A DNA stretch of 64,000 nucleotides from Rhodospirillales bacterium (lineage in GTDB: Bacteria > Pseudomonadota > Alphaproteobacteria > Micavibrionales > Micavibrionaceae). Positions 7,610-17,034 of the stretch are shown here, piece after piece. The notes beneath the pieces are model-generated. The model was not told where the DNA came from. It made no database searches and was given only the letters and a program-made list of their open reading frames with translations. Position numbers and translations under genes: made by a program. Each line of letters opens with the position of its first letter. Within the stretch, counting starts at the first letter, position 1. The stretch is from positions 248,001 through 312,000 of the forward strand of contig JACKJB010000003.1 in NCBI GenBank assembly GCA_020638155.1. Direction: 5' to 3'.

Positions 7610-8653
7610 TTAAACGTGTTCCCCAATTCGCTTTATTTCCCAGCGTAGCGTGATTCCGAACTTGTCGGCAACACGGCGGCGCACTTCCTCCCCCAGATTT
7701 TCGAGATCGGCCCCGGTGGCCCCGCCGATGTTAATCATAAAGTTGCAGTGTTTTTCGCTCATCTGCGCCCCGCCGATCTTTAATCCACGGCAGTCCGCCA
7801 TGTCAATTAATTGCCAGACTTTCGTGCCTTCGGGCAGGCCCGCTTTGGCAATCTCTTCTGCCGCCGGATTGGCGAAGGTCGAGCCGCCTGTGCGTTCGCG
7901 GATCGGCTGGCTGTCGTTACGGCGTTCCTTGATTTCCTTCATGTATTCTTTGATCGTCTCCGGCTCGCCTTTTTCGCCCCTGAATATTGCACTTATAAAG
8001 ATGAAATCATTAGGCAAATCGTTGTGGCGGTAAGAAAGAGTCATTTTAAGACTGTCATCCTGAGCGCAAGCGAAGGATCTCACGCCGCCGGGACCGTTTT
8101 GATTATCATCGGGGAGATTTCTCAGCCGCTGCGCGTCTTCGAAATGACATGAGGTAAAGTGATGCACCCGCCCCTGCCGGTCGAGCGCTTCGGCGCGGAC
8201 CAGCACATCCTTGGTTTCCGTGCCGTAGCAGCCGCCATTCATCCGCAGCGCGCCGCCGATCGTGCCGGGGATACCGCTGTAAAATTCAAGCCCGGCGATT
8301 CCGGCCTTAGCCGCCGCCATCGCTACCGTTCCGTCAAGCGCCGCCGCTCCGGCGGATATTGTCGCGTCATCGTGCGGCTCAACGGCCGCAAATTCCTTGC
8401 CCAGCCGGATCACCACCCCGCGCACACCGCCGTCCCGGATGATGCAGTTCGACAGCACCCCGAACATATGCAGCGGCACATCGGCAGGCAGGCCGCCCAG
8501 AAACGCGGCCAGGTCATCCCGGTCTTCAGGCTTGAACAGCACATCCGCCGTCCCGCCCGCCCGGAACCAGCCAACCTCGCCCAGCGGCGCATTTTCTGTG
8601 ATACGGCCACGGACGGGGGGAAGGTCGGGAATTTTGATCGCGGGGTTTGTCAT
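7610..8653 (-). CDS. murB: UDP-N-acetylenolpyruvoylglucosamine reductase MurB, carrying an in-frame repeat insertion
   Basis: MurB is the flavoprotein that reduces UDP-GlcNAc-enolpyruvate to UDP-MurNAc using NADPH. The FAD-binding core has NTxx-type context at PLGEVGWFRAGGTADVLF, then GLEFYSGIPGTIGGALRMNGGCYG. The catalytic serine lies in RTGGSTFANP and the C-terminal glutamate in NLGEEVRRRV. At 347 residues it is about 40 longer than its relatives. The extra length is a segment from SCHFEDAQ to SLKMT, just before the conserved TLSYRHNDLP. It is encoded by a dispersed palindromic repeat at 8053-8149. The reading frame stays open through it. Whether the insert is tolerated in a surface loop is an inference, but the cluster has no other murB. 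Confidence 0.95.
   Translation of the reverse strand: MTNPAIKIPDLPPVRGRITENAPLGEVGWFRAGGTADVLFKPEDRDDLAAFLGGLPADVPLHMFGVLSNCIIRDGGVRGVVIRLGKEFAAVEPHDDATISAGAAALDGTVAMAAAKAGIAGLEFYSGIPGTIGGALRMNGGCYGTETKDVLVRAEALDRQGRVHHFTSCHFEDAQRLRNLPDDNQNGPGGVRSFACAQDDSLKMTLSYRHNDLPNDFIFISAIFRGEKGEPETIKEYMKEIKERRNDSQPIRERTGGSTFANPAAEEIAKAGLPEGTKVWQLIDMADCRGLKIGGAQMSEKHCNFMINIGGATGADLENLGEEVRRRVADKFGITLRWEIKRIGEHV
8053..8149. repeat. Palindromic repeat, family A, inside murB
   Basis: The element begins TGTCATCCTGAGCGCAAGCG and ends CTTCGAAATGACA, with an internal GGATCT and GAGATTTCTC. It shares these blocks with the repeats at 8711, 24910, 33719 and 45940, which lie between genes. Here it is translated in frame as part of MurB. 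Confidence 0.85.
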
Positions 8654-8710
8654 TTATTTTTTTACCACAGAGAACACGGAGGATTTAGGGAGGTCACAAA
8701 GTCTTTTCCC

Positions 8711-8783
8711 GTCATCCCGAACGCGCAAGGCGCGGAGGGATCTCCCGGAAACGGGGAGATTTCTCGCTTGCGCTCGAAATGAC
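8711..8783. repeat. Palindromic repeat, family A
   Basis: Arms GTCATCCCGAACGCGCAAGG and GCTTGCGCTCGAAATGAC flank the core GGGATCTCCCGGAAACGGGGA, whose inner part can form a hairpin. It lies 57 bases upstream of the murB start. Confidence 0.8.
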
Positions 8784-8793
8784 ACAAAAGGTT

Positions 8794-8862
8794 CGTCATT
8801 GCACGCTTTATGCGTGCAATCCATACAGACCGTGGATTGCACGGACAAGCCGTGCAATGACG
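8794..8862. repeat. Palindromic repeat, family B
   Basis: Begins CGTCATTGCACGCTTTATGC and ends ACAAGCCGTGCAATGACG, with the inner pair GCAATCCATA / GTGGATTGC. It can fold into one long hairpin. The same family is inserted in a prepilin-like gene at 46843-46942. Confidence 0.8.
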
Positions 8863-9067
8863 TATCTGTATAAGTTTATACATCATAACCAATTGTTTCA
8901 TAAAGATATTTTTCGAATCCTTCTTTTTGCTCGCAAATTTAAATTCCGGATGGCGGCCAGCGCCTGTTTTTTCGTTTTGTTTCATAGGGTTATTATAGGA
9001 ATTTATTCATATTTTGTAAAGTTTTTGGTTTTACCACATAAAGTACGCAAGATTGCCGAACCTGTAC

Positions 9068-9541
9068 TCAGTGCGTATCAAACTGATTAAACTCTGTTGT
9101 ACCCAAAGCCATCGCCGCATACAACTCGAAGAGGTGCTGCTTTACCGGATCATTTATTTCTACAAATCTAACAGTCATGGCTTTAATCCGCTTATTCGCC
9201 TTTTCCAAATGTTTTCTAAAATCAGGATCGGCATGCAATTGCTTACGACTACCTTCTTTTTTATAAGCCGCTTTTTTCCGCCCGTATGTTTTACATGCCA
9301 TTAAAAATGCAAAAGAACCCATATTAGGGTTGGTCATGTTGTAATGACTTTTAATGCGGCCTCTGAGATTTCTAGTTCTTCCCACATAAATGGGGACTTC
9401 ATTTTCAGAAAATAAGTACACCCCGGCTAATTTCGGCGTGGCCGGTATTTTGGATACCTCCAACGGAGAGCATCCCAATAATTGATTTAATGTCGGCTGA
9501 AGCTGCTCTATGAGCGCCTTAAAATTTCTGTCTAATGACAT
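9068..9541 (-). CDS. GIY-YIG nuclease-superfamily protein
   Basis: A 157-residue soluble protein. The segment AGVYLFSENEVPIYVGRTRNLRGRI holds the paired GVY...YVG strands and the arginine helix of the GIY-YIG fold. The C-terminal half is Lys- and Arg-rich and ends in a helix with ELYAAMALGT, which carries a candidate metal-binding glutamate. The family includes homing, repair and restriction nucleases; the exact role here is unknown. The start at 9541 was preferred over an ATG at 9610 because AAGGA lies 10-14 bases upstream and the earlier part looks non-coding. It lies downstream of brnA on the same strand and is part of the insertion that separates murC from murB. Its DNA looks more AT-rich than that of the flanking mur genes. 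Confidence 0.75.
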   Translation of the reverse strand: MSLDRNFKALIEQLQPTLNQLLGCSPLEVSKIPATPKLAGVYLFSENEVPIYVGRTRNLRGRIKSHYNMTNPNMGSFAFLMACKTYGRKKAAYKKEGSRKQLHADPDFRKHLEKANKRIKAMTVRFVEINDPVKQHLFELYAAMALGTTEFNQFDTH

Positions 9542-9619
9542 TTCGTATTGTCCTTCTAAATTACCACGTAGCACTCTGTGGTGAAAAAACCACGCACTTT
9601 GCCTTTTCACCGCCCCCCG

Positions 9620-9889
9620 TTATTTACGAACACCGTCATTCTTATGCGCTTCGTAGTAAGAACGCAGCACGGCGTTCATGCGGGTCAGGTGTCCTTTGCC
9701 TTGTGCGCGGAACCATTCCAGCACATCCGGGTCGATGCGCAGGTGCACCGATTTTTTCGGTTCGGGCATGACCAGTTCGGCATCAGCCCAGAAGGCTTCG
9801 TCGGTTTCGGGAATATCGCTGAAATCGATATCTTCATCGCGCAGTTTTGCAATTTCTTCAACCGTTAGCGGTTTTTTATATCTGCTCAT
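9620..9889 (-). CDS. brnA: BrnA-type antitoxin
   Basis: An 89-residue protein, beginning MSRYKKPLTVEEIAKLRDED. The C-terminal part KKSVHLRIDPDVLEWFRAQG followed by HLTRMNAVLRSYYEAH has the ribbon-helix-helix pattern of BrnA antitoxins. These bind and block BrnT and repress their own promoter. The start overlaps the end of the toxin gene by 14 bases, the usual toxin-first order of BrnTA modules. A perfect palindrome in the module's promoter is its probable operator. Confidence 0.88.
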   Translation of the reverse strand: MSRYKKPLTVEEIAKLRDEDIDFSDIPETDEAFWADAELVMPEPKKSVHLRIDPDVLEWFRAQGKGHLTRMNAVLRSYYEAHKNDGVRK

Positions 9890-10148
9890 AATAAGCCATC
9901 CTTTCTCTGCGGGATGCGGGCCGCGCCGATATCAGTCTTGTTTTTCCATTGCGATCCGTATGCGTTACGGCCAGCACAGCAATGTTATCAATCAACCCGA
10001 TACTGACATATCTTGTTTCACCGTAGTTCTTACGGTTATCTATACGTGTCAGCACAGGTCCATCAAAGATACGCTTGGCCATGGAAAATTCGATACCGTG
10101 TTTGGCGATATTCTGTTTTTCCTTGTTCTTATCCCATTCAAATTCCAT
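9876..10148 (-). CDS. brnT: BrnT-type toxin (ribonuclease)
   Basis: A 90-residue protein beginning MEFEWDKNKEKQNIAKHGIE, the typical BrnT opening. It then has FSMAKRIFDGP, GETRYVSIGLIDNIAVLAVTHT and a closing RLISARPASRRERMAYYEQI. BrnT has a RelE-like fold and cleaves RNA, arresting growth when BrnA is degraded. The gene starts 40 bases after the murC stop, with a promoter that overlaps the end of murC. Confidence 0.92.
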   Translation of the reverse strand: MEFEWDKNKEKQNIAKHGIEFSMAKRIFDGPVLTRIDNRKNYGETRYVSIGLIDNIAVLAVTHTDRNGKTRLISARPASRRERMAYYEQI

Positions 10149-10162
10149 ATAGCCACCCTAAT

Positions 10163-10187
10163 ATTGTATACAAAATGTGTACACATT

Positions 10188-10191
<4 letters not shown>
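10163..10191 (-). promoter_or_regulatory. brnTA promoter with a 16-bp palindromic operator
   Basis: On the minus strand TTGAAA (10186-10191) and TACAAT (10163-10168) are 17 bases apart, a good -35/-10 pair. The spacer and the inner edge of the -35 element contain the perfect palindrome AAATGTGTACACATTT (10173-10188). A dimeric regulator, probably BrnA, bound here would block RNA polymerase. The -35 element overlaps the murC stop codon (10188-10190). Confidence 0.75.
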
Positions 10192-11630
<1,439 letters not shown>

Positions 11631-11737
11631 GATCGATCCTTTTTGTTATTCGGAGCTCTTTTTACAGCCTGTTCCGCAAAAAACGAAGAAAAATATAGGC
11701 TTGCCAAACGGGGCGTCTATCCTTCAAATACCAGACC

Positions 11738-12442
11738 ATGGATAAGATACTGACCTTTTATGATGAAAATAAGGCGCCCGTAAGGATTTTAGTGGTCATG
11801 GCGGCGGATGCAGAATACGGCGATGCGTTGAAAGCCATGGGGATAACCCCGGAAATCATCGGTGTCGGGCCGATCAACGCGGCAATGAATATGGTGTCGA
11901 TCCTAAAAGATCTGAGCGCCGCCGGAACATTGCCGAACCTGATCGCCAATATCGGTTCGGGCGGCAGCAGGGACCTCCGGCACAAAGAGGTTTACCAGGC
12001 CAGCGCGCTGACTTACCGCGATATGGATGCCAGCCCCTTCGGCTTTGAAAAAGGGCATACGCCGTTTAGCGACCTGCCCGCGCGCCTGCCGATCGATATC
12101 CGCATCCCCGGCGTTGAAACCGCAACCGTAAGCACCGGGGGCCACGTCATGACCAGCGCGCTTTATGATGTGCTCGAAGCCGACGCCGCAGAAATGGAAG
12201 CTTACGCGGTCTACAGCGCCTGCCTTGCTTTTGGATTGCCGATGATTAAGCTGGTCGGGATCAGTGACGGTCATGAAGAACTGACCGGCAAGCTGGAAGC
12301 ATGGACCGATTATCTTGCCGATATCGATGTGAAGCTGGCGCAGGCCATGGGGAAATTAGAGCAGGCCCTGGCAGAAGGCGCTCTATCACGGGATTCCCTA
12401 CTCACGCTGCCGGAAACTTTGCGGCACAGACAAGCGGCCTGA
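11738..12442 (+). CDS. MTA/SAH nucleosidase-like protein (PNP/UDP phosphorylase superfamily)
   Basis: A 234-residue protein on the plus strand, opposite to all dcw genes. It has the nucleosidase pattern: VRILVVMAADAEYGDALKAMG near the start, GVGPINAAMN, LIANIGSGGS, and EMEAYAVYSACLAFGLPMIKLVGISD, where the ME pair contacts the ribose and the final aspartate would be the catalytic acid. Relatives hydrolyse methylthioadenosine or S-adenosylhomocysteine, or related nucleosides. The exact substrate is uncertain. Its convergent end is 3 bases from the murG stop, and it starts 107 bases from the divergent murC start, so it breaks the murG-murC pair. Confidence 0.85.
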   Translation: MDKILTFYDENKAPVRILVVMAADAEYGDALKAMGITPEIIGVGPINAAMNMVSILKDLSAAGTLPNLIANIGSGGSRDLRHKEVYQASALTYRDMDASPFGFEKGHTPFSDLPARLPIDIRIPGVETATVSTGGHVMTSALYDVLEADAAEMEAYAVYSACLAFGLPMIKLVGISDGHEELTGKLEAWTDYLADIDVKLAQAMGKLEQALAEGALSRDSLLTLPETLRHRQAA

Positions 12443-12445
12443 CGG

Positions 12446-13597
12446 CTACCCCGCCCGCCCTTGTGTCAGATCATAAGGCCGGGCGGCGTCTTTGTCCCAC
12501 CCCGAAGCAATCGCGGTCACAAGGTTGCCGAGGCGGCGGGCGGCGTCGGGCCGGGCGCAGCTGCGGGCGTTTTCGGCGGCGCGGAACAGGGTTTCGGGGC
12601 TTTGCAGGAATGTTTCCAGTCTTGCCAACAGCGCTTCGGCGGTGAAGCCGTCCTGGGTCATGACCCACGCCCCGCCGGCATCGGCGACGACATCGGCGTT
12701 CATTTTTTGCTGCTGGTCTTTATGATGCGGATAGGGAACGAAAATCGCCGGGCGGCCCGCGGTGGTCACTTCGGCAACCGTGCTGGCGCCGGAGCGGGCA
12801 ATCACCAGATGCGCACCTGACAGGATCGCCGGGACATCATCAAAGAACGTTGCCAGATGCGCTTTGATCCCGGCATGTTCATAGGCTTTGCGGACCGTGT
12901 CGATATCTTCTTCGCGGCATTGCTGGGTGACTTCCAGCCGCGCTTTGTAAGCTGCGGATAATTTGTCCAGCGCGGCGGGCAGCACATCAGAAAACACCCG
13001 CGCACCGAGCGAGCCGCCCAGCACCGCGATTTTCAGCGCGCCGTCGGCTTCGAGCGCCGGGAACGGTTTGGCATAGAGCGCGGCGATTTCCTCACGCACC
13101 GGGTTGCCGGTAACAATCGCGCGTACGGCGTCGGCTTCTTCCATGCCTTCGACATGATGCATCGACAGCGCGATCCGGTCTGCTTTGGGCGCGAGGAACA
13201 CATTGGCGCGGCCCAAGATGGCATTTTGTTCGTGGATAATCGTCGGGATTTTCCGGCGCTGCGCCGCGTAAACGGCAGGGACGGACGGGTAGCCGCCGAA
13301 CCCGACGACGACGGAGGGCTTAAGCTGCTCGACAAGGCGCTGCGCCTGCAACATCCCGACGCCGAGCGCGGCTGCGCCTTTGACCTTGCCCAGAATGCCT
13401 GCGCCAAGAGTCCCGGCTTTGATCGGATGGGCGGGGATATCGCCGAAAATTTTGGTGAACTGCTTGCCGCGCGTATCCGTGACCAGCGCCACCCGGTAAC
13501 CGCGGGACAGCAAATCCTGCGCCAGGGCCGCCGCCGGGAACATATGCCCGCCGGTGCCGCCTGCGCTTAAGAGGATCAGTTTGGAGTCGCTGTTCAT
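12446..13597 (-). CDS. murG: UDP-GlcNAc--lipid I glycosyltransferase MurG
   Basis: MurG transfers GlcNAc to lipid I on the inner face of the membrane to make lipid II. The N-terminal LLSAGGTGGHMFPAAALAQ loop, the IIHEQNAILGRAN segment, and the donor-binding region LVIARSGASTVAEVTTAGRPAIFVPYPHHKDQQQKMNA are all visible. The ATG at 13597 starts 7 bases after the ftsW stop and gives 383 residues. A longer frame to 13657 runs back into ftsW and is rejected. It is probably translated with ftsW. Confidence 0.97.
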   Translation of the reverse strand: MNSDSKLILLSAGGTGGHMFPAAALAQDLLSRGYRVALVTDTRGKQFTKIFGDIPAHPIKAGTLGAGILGKVKGAAALGVGMLQAQRLVEQLKPSVVVGFGGYPSVPAVYAAQRRKIPTIIHEQNAILGRANVFLAPKADRIALSMHHVEGMEEADAVRAIVTGNPVREEIAALYAKPFPALEADGALKIAVLGGSLGARVFSDVLPAALDKLSAAYKARLEVTQQCREEDIDTVRKAYEHAGIKAHLATFFDDVPAILSGAHLVIARSGASTVAEVTTAGRPAIFVPYPHHKDQQQKMNADVVADAGGAWVMTQDGFTAEALLARLETFLQSPETLFRAAENARSCARPDAARRLGNLVTAIASGWDKDAARPYDLTQGRAG

Positions 13598-13604
13598 CGC
13601 CTGT

Positions 13605-14774
13605 TTATACCTTCCTGCCGCTATAGGCTTTTTTATGCAGGGCGCTGCCCCGTGCAATAGACGCCCTGACCTGCCGTCTTGTCAAGGCCAGCACCATCCC
13701 CATCGCCCAGGCAATCGCCAGCAAGGACGACCCGCCGTAGCTGATGAAGGGCAGCGTCATCCCCTTGGCCGGGAGCAAATGCACTGAAGAGCCCATATGG
13801 ATCAGCGCCTGCATTCCGAACATGGTCAGCAGCGCGCCCACCGCCAGCACCACGAACATATCGTTGCAATCCATGATGCGGTTAAAACCGCGCAGCAGCA
13901 CAAAGCCGAACAGCAGCAAGAGCGCCGCGATAAACACCATGCCCAGCTCCTCGCCCGCGACGGCAAAGATAAAATCGGCATGGCCGTCCGGCAGGCTGAG
14001 CTTCACCGTCCCCTGCCCCGGACCGGTGCCCAGAAGGCCGCCGTTCTGGAAGGCTTCGAGCGCTTTTTGCACCTGGTAACTGTCACCGCTGGACGGGTCG
14101 AGGAACCGGTCGATCCGGCTTTGGACGTGATCGAAAACGAAGTAGCTGGCCACCAGCCCGAGCGCACCCAGAACCCCCATCACCGCGACAATCCAGAGCG
14201 GGAACCCGGCGAGAAAAATCAATGCGCCATAAATGCAGCTTGTCACAAAGCTCATCCCAAGATCGGGCTGGAGCAGCAGCAGGGTAATAATCAGCAGGAA
14301 CAGCCCGGCTGCAATGCGGCTGCCGGGGAAATTCGCATGTTCTTTTTGCTTGGCGATAAACCATGCGCCGACGACGGCGAAAGCCGGTTTAACGAACTCG
14401 CTGGGCTGGAGCGAAAAGCCGGGCAAGTGAATCCAGCGCTGCGCGCCTTTAATCTCCGTACCGGAGAACAGCACGATCACAAGTCCGAGAATACCGCCGA
14501 TCAGCATAAGACTGGCCATGCGCCAGACATTGCGGGGGCTGAGCAGTGACGTCCCGATCATCAGCACCAGCGCCGGGCCGAGCAGAATTAGATGCCGTTT
14601 AATAAAATGAAATTCGCCAACGCCGATCCGCTCCGCCACCGGCGGGCTGGCCGCCGTCACAAGGACGATCCCGAAAATAACCAACGTGAACAACGCCGCC
14701 AGCATCCCGCGGTCAACGGTCCACCACCAGCGGCCGAAGACAGATTGGTCGGTACGGGAAAACAGCGCGGTCAT
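13605..14774 (-). CDS. ftsW: SEDS-family septal peptidoglycan polymerase FtsW
   Basis: FtsW polymerises lipid II at the septum together with FtsI. It is a polytopic membrane protein of 389 residues, with about ten hydrophobic segments. Conserved SEDS sequences include LQPSEFVKPAFAVVGAWF, LLQPDLGMSFVT, GTGPGQGTVKLSLPDGHADFIFAVAGEELG, and the end LPFISYGGSSLLAIAWAMGM. The start overlaps the stop of the preceding EamA gene by four bases (ATGA), which suggests translational coupling. Confidence 0.97.
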   Translation of the reverse strand: MTALFSRTDQSVFGRWWWTVDRGMLAALFTLVIFGIVLVTAASPPVAERIGVGEFHFIKRHLILLGPALVLMIGTSLLSPRNVWRMASLMLIGGILGLVIVLFSGTEIKGAQRWIHLPGFSLQPSEFVKPAFAVVGAWFIAKQKEHANFPGSRIAAGLFLLIITLLLLQPDLGMSFVTSCIYGALIFLAGFPLWIVAVMGVLGALGLVASYFVFDHVQSRIDRFLDPSSGDSYQVQKALEAFQNGGLLGTGPGQGTVKLSLPDGHADFIFAVAGEELGMVFIAALLLLFGFVLLRGFNRIMDCNDMFVVLAVGALLTMFGMQALIHMGSSVHLLPAKGMTLPFISYGGSSLLAIAWAMGMVLALTRRQVRASIARGSALHKKAYSGRKV

Positions 14775-15661
14775 GACGTTGTATCCTTAAGCGTTGCGGG
14801 TTTTTCCATGCGTTTGCGCAGTAGAATTGTCGAACAGACGATCAGGCTGCCTCCTACTATAATATGCCATGTCAGCGCTTCGCCAAAGAAAACTATGCCG
14901 AAAAAGATTGCGCCCACAATTTCAAGATAGGTAATCAGCGAAGCGGAGAAGGTTTCGATGCGGCTCAGGCCGGAGAAAAATAAACTAAACCCCAGCAGCC
15001 CGATCCACAACGCATAGACCGCGCCCCATCCGAGCTGTGATATTGTTTCAAACGGCTGGTCCAGCATCAGGACAAAAGGCAGGAATAAAAACGGCGCCAG
15101 CAGGTTCTGGTAAAACAGCGTTTCCGGTATAGAGTAATTAGCCGATTGCTTTTTAAAGATCACTACGGTCATCGCATAAAACACACCATGGAGCAGCATT
15201 GCGCTCATCCCGATCAGCTCTCGGTTATCAAGGCTGTGCGTATGGTTCATGAAAATCACGATCACGCCCAGCACAGCCATGCCCAAAAGGAGCAGCTTGC
15301 GCAGGCTGAAACTTTCCCCCAGGAACAACACCCCGTAAAGCGCGGCAAAGACAGGCCATGTATAAAGCATAATAATCCCGTTCCCCAGCGAAGCATAAAG
15401 AAAGCCGATCAACACCAGATATGTCCGCAGCGCATTCAATGCCGATGCGATCATCATGGGTTTGATGTTGCCGGTAAAAAGCGGCGTTTTTTTGGCCTTC
15501 AGATAGATAAATAAGGCAAAAGCAGGGATGACCGTCCGAATAAAACCTATGGTGACAGGAGGAAGATCGAGGAATTTTACAAACGCGCCAGATGTGCCCC
15601 AGATCAGGGCCGCAAGGGTTACGGCAAGATAAGGGTTTACCGCGCGAAAGGTAAAACTCAC
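14771..15661 (-). CDS. EamA/DMT-family transporter inserted between murD and ftsW
   Basis: A 296-residue integral membrane protein with about ten membrane segments in two EamA-like halves. The N-terminus LAALIWGTSGAFVKFLDLPPV and the second-half TFSASLITYLEIVGAIFFGIVFFGEALTW are typical of drug/metabolite transporters. The substrate cannot be read from the sequence. Its start overlaps murD and its stop overlaps the ftsW start, both by ATGA, so it is translated as part of the dcw cluster. This gene is not part of the usual cluster, and its position suggests a role connected to envelope synthesis, which is an inference. Confidence 0.9.
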   Translation of the reverse strand: MSFTFRAVNPYLAVTLAALIWGTSGAFVKFLDLPPVTIGFIRTVIPAFALFIYLKAKKTPLFTGNIKPMMIASALNALRTYLVLIGFLYASLGNGIIMLYTWPVFAALYGVLFLGESFSLRKLLLLGMAVLGVIVIFMNHTHSLDNRELIGMSAMLLHGVFYAMTVVIFKKQSANYSIPETLFYQNLLAPFLFLPFVLMLDQPFETISQLGWGAVYALWIGLLGFSLFFSGLSRIETFSASLITYLEIVGAIFFGIVFFGEALTWHIIVGGSLIVCSTILLRKRMEKPATLKDTTS

Positions 15662-17034
15662 GCCGCGTCTTCTTTCAGATCATTCACAAGGGCGGTGAAA
15701 CGGTCGCCGCGTTCTTCGAAGCTTTTGAACTGATCGAACGATGCGCAGGCCGGGGACAGCAGCACCATGCCCGTGCCGCCGGGCTGACCGCGATCGCCTT
15801 GTGCCAAGCGGTGAGCTTCGGCGGTGGCGATATCGAGCGTCGTGCAAAAATTATGCGAGACCCCGTGATTATCGAGCCATGTCGCAAAATCATCCATCGC
15901 CTCCCCGATCAGGAAGGCGTGGCGGATATGATCGACATAAGGCTCCAGCCCTTTCAGCCCGCCATCTTTGGGACGGCCGCCAAGGATCCAGTATATGTTT
16001 TTATAAGAAGCCAGCGCCCGCCCGGCGGCGGCGGCATTGGTTGCCTTGCTGTCATTCACATAAGCAACACCGTTGATGGTGCGCACCAGATATTGGCGGT
16101 GCATCAGGCCGGGGAAGCTTTCCATCGCAGCGATAATCGCGTCAGGCTCAAGCCCCATCAGGCGCGCCGCCGCGTAGGCTGCCGCCGCGTTCTGGTGGTT
16201 ATGCACACCGGGGAGCGCTGTCATGGTCATTTCGGTTATCTCGACCGGATCGCCGTACATGGCTTCATACATGAACCCCTCCTCAACATAAACACCGTCT
16301 TTTTGCGCACCCGTGGTGGTGATCGGAAAACATTCGCGCTCCCCGGATTCTTCGACTGTTTTGAATATTTTTTTCGACCAGTCATCGTCGGTGCCGATCA
16401 CGGCCTTGCCCGGACCGCGGAAAATCCGCATCTTGGCTTCGGCATAGGCTTCCATTGAGCCGTGACGATCAAGATGATCGGGGGTCAGGTTTAAGTGGAC
16501 GGCGATATCCGGTGCGAATGCGGGGCATAACTCCAACTGAAAAGACGACATTTCCATGACGATCACACCGTCTTTGGGCGGCATGCTCAGGCCAAGCACC
16601 GGTTTACCGATATTGCCGCCGACAGCAGCTTTAATCCCGTTTTCATTCAGGATATGGCCTATCAGCGCCGTCGTCGTTGATTTACCGTTGGTCCCGGTAA
16701 TGCCGATCGTCTTGCGGCCATGACCGCAGCGGTGCAGGATTTCGATATCGCATAAAATCTCGATATCCGCGGCTTTTGCTTTGAGGACCGCCGGATGATC
16801 GTGCGGAATGCCGGGCGCAAGGACAAGGCAGGCATAGGCGGATAAATCATCTTCGGCAAGGTCTCTTGCCGGGGCATCGACGGCCGCGCGATTCTCTTCC
16901 TTATCATCCCAGACGGTGACGGAAGCGCCCGCTTTCACGAGCGCCCGGACTGCGGCAATGTTTGATATCCCCAGGCCAAGAACGGCGACAGGCTTGCCTT
17001 CTAATGTGTTTACAAAATTCTTTACGTCGATCAT
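15658..17034 (-). CDS. murD: UDP-N-acetylmuramoylalanine--D-glutamate ligase MurD
   Basis: MurD adds D-glutamate to UDP-MurNAc-L-Ala with ATP. The N-terminal AVLGLGISNIAAVRALVKAG, the ATP loop GITGTNGKSTTTALIGHIL, the LNLTPDHLDRHGS segment, and VNDSKATNAAAAGRAL in the C-terminal part are diagnostic. At 458 residues it is the usual size. Start and stop overlap mraY and the EamA gene by four bases each. Confidence 0.97.
   Translation of the reverse strand: MIDVKNFVNTLEGKPVAVLGLGISNIAAVRALVKAGASVTVWDDKEENRAAVDAPARDLAEDDLSAYACLVLAPGIPHDHPAVLKAKAADIEILCDIEILHRCGHGRKTIGITGTNGKSTTTALIGHILNENGIKAAVGGNIGKPVLGLSMPPKDGVIVMEMSSFQLELCPAFAPDIAVHLNLTPDHLDRHGSMEAYAEAKMRIFRGPGKAVIGTDDDWSKKIFKTVEESGERECFPITTTGAQKDGVYVEEGFMYEAMYGDPVEITEMTMTALPGVHNHQNAAAAYAAARLMGLEPDAIIAAMESFPGLMHRQYLVRTINGVAYVNDSKATNAAAAGRALASYKNIYWILGGRPKDGGLKGLEPYVDHIRHAFLIGEAMDDFATWLDNHGVSHNFCTTLDIATAEAHRLAQGDRGQPGGTGMVLLSPACASFDQFKSFEERGDRFTALVNDLKEDAA

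Larger units (their letters stand above)
8654..9067. other. Non-coding stretch between murB and the GIY-YIG gene, with two repeats
   Basis: This 414-base gap holds a family A repeat (8711-8783), a family B repeat (8794-8862) and an AT-rich remainder (about 8865-9060). Open frames across it exist only because the repeats lack stops in several frames. The putative product of one of them is simply two repeats translated, so I do not call a gene here. Confidence 0.65.

Noticed and set aside
8053..8862. CRISPR array, because similar repeats occur close together
   Set aside because: The repeats are palindromic, of different families and lengths, and not evenly spaced; no cas gene is present.
8654..8985. 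A 107-residue frame on the minus strand upstream of murB
   Set aside because: Most of its product is two palindromic repeats read through; the rest has no ribosome site or recognisable sequence.
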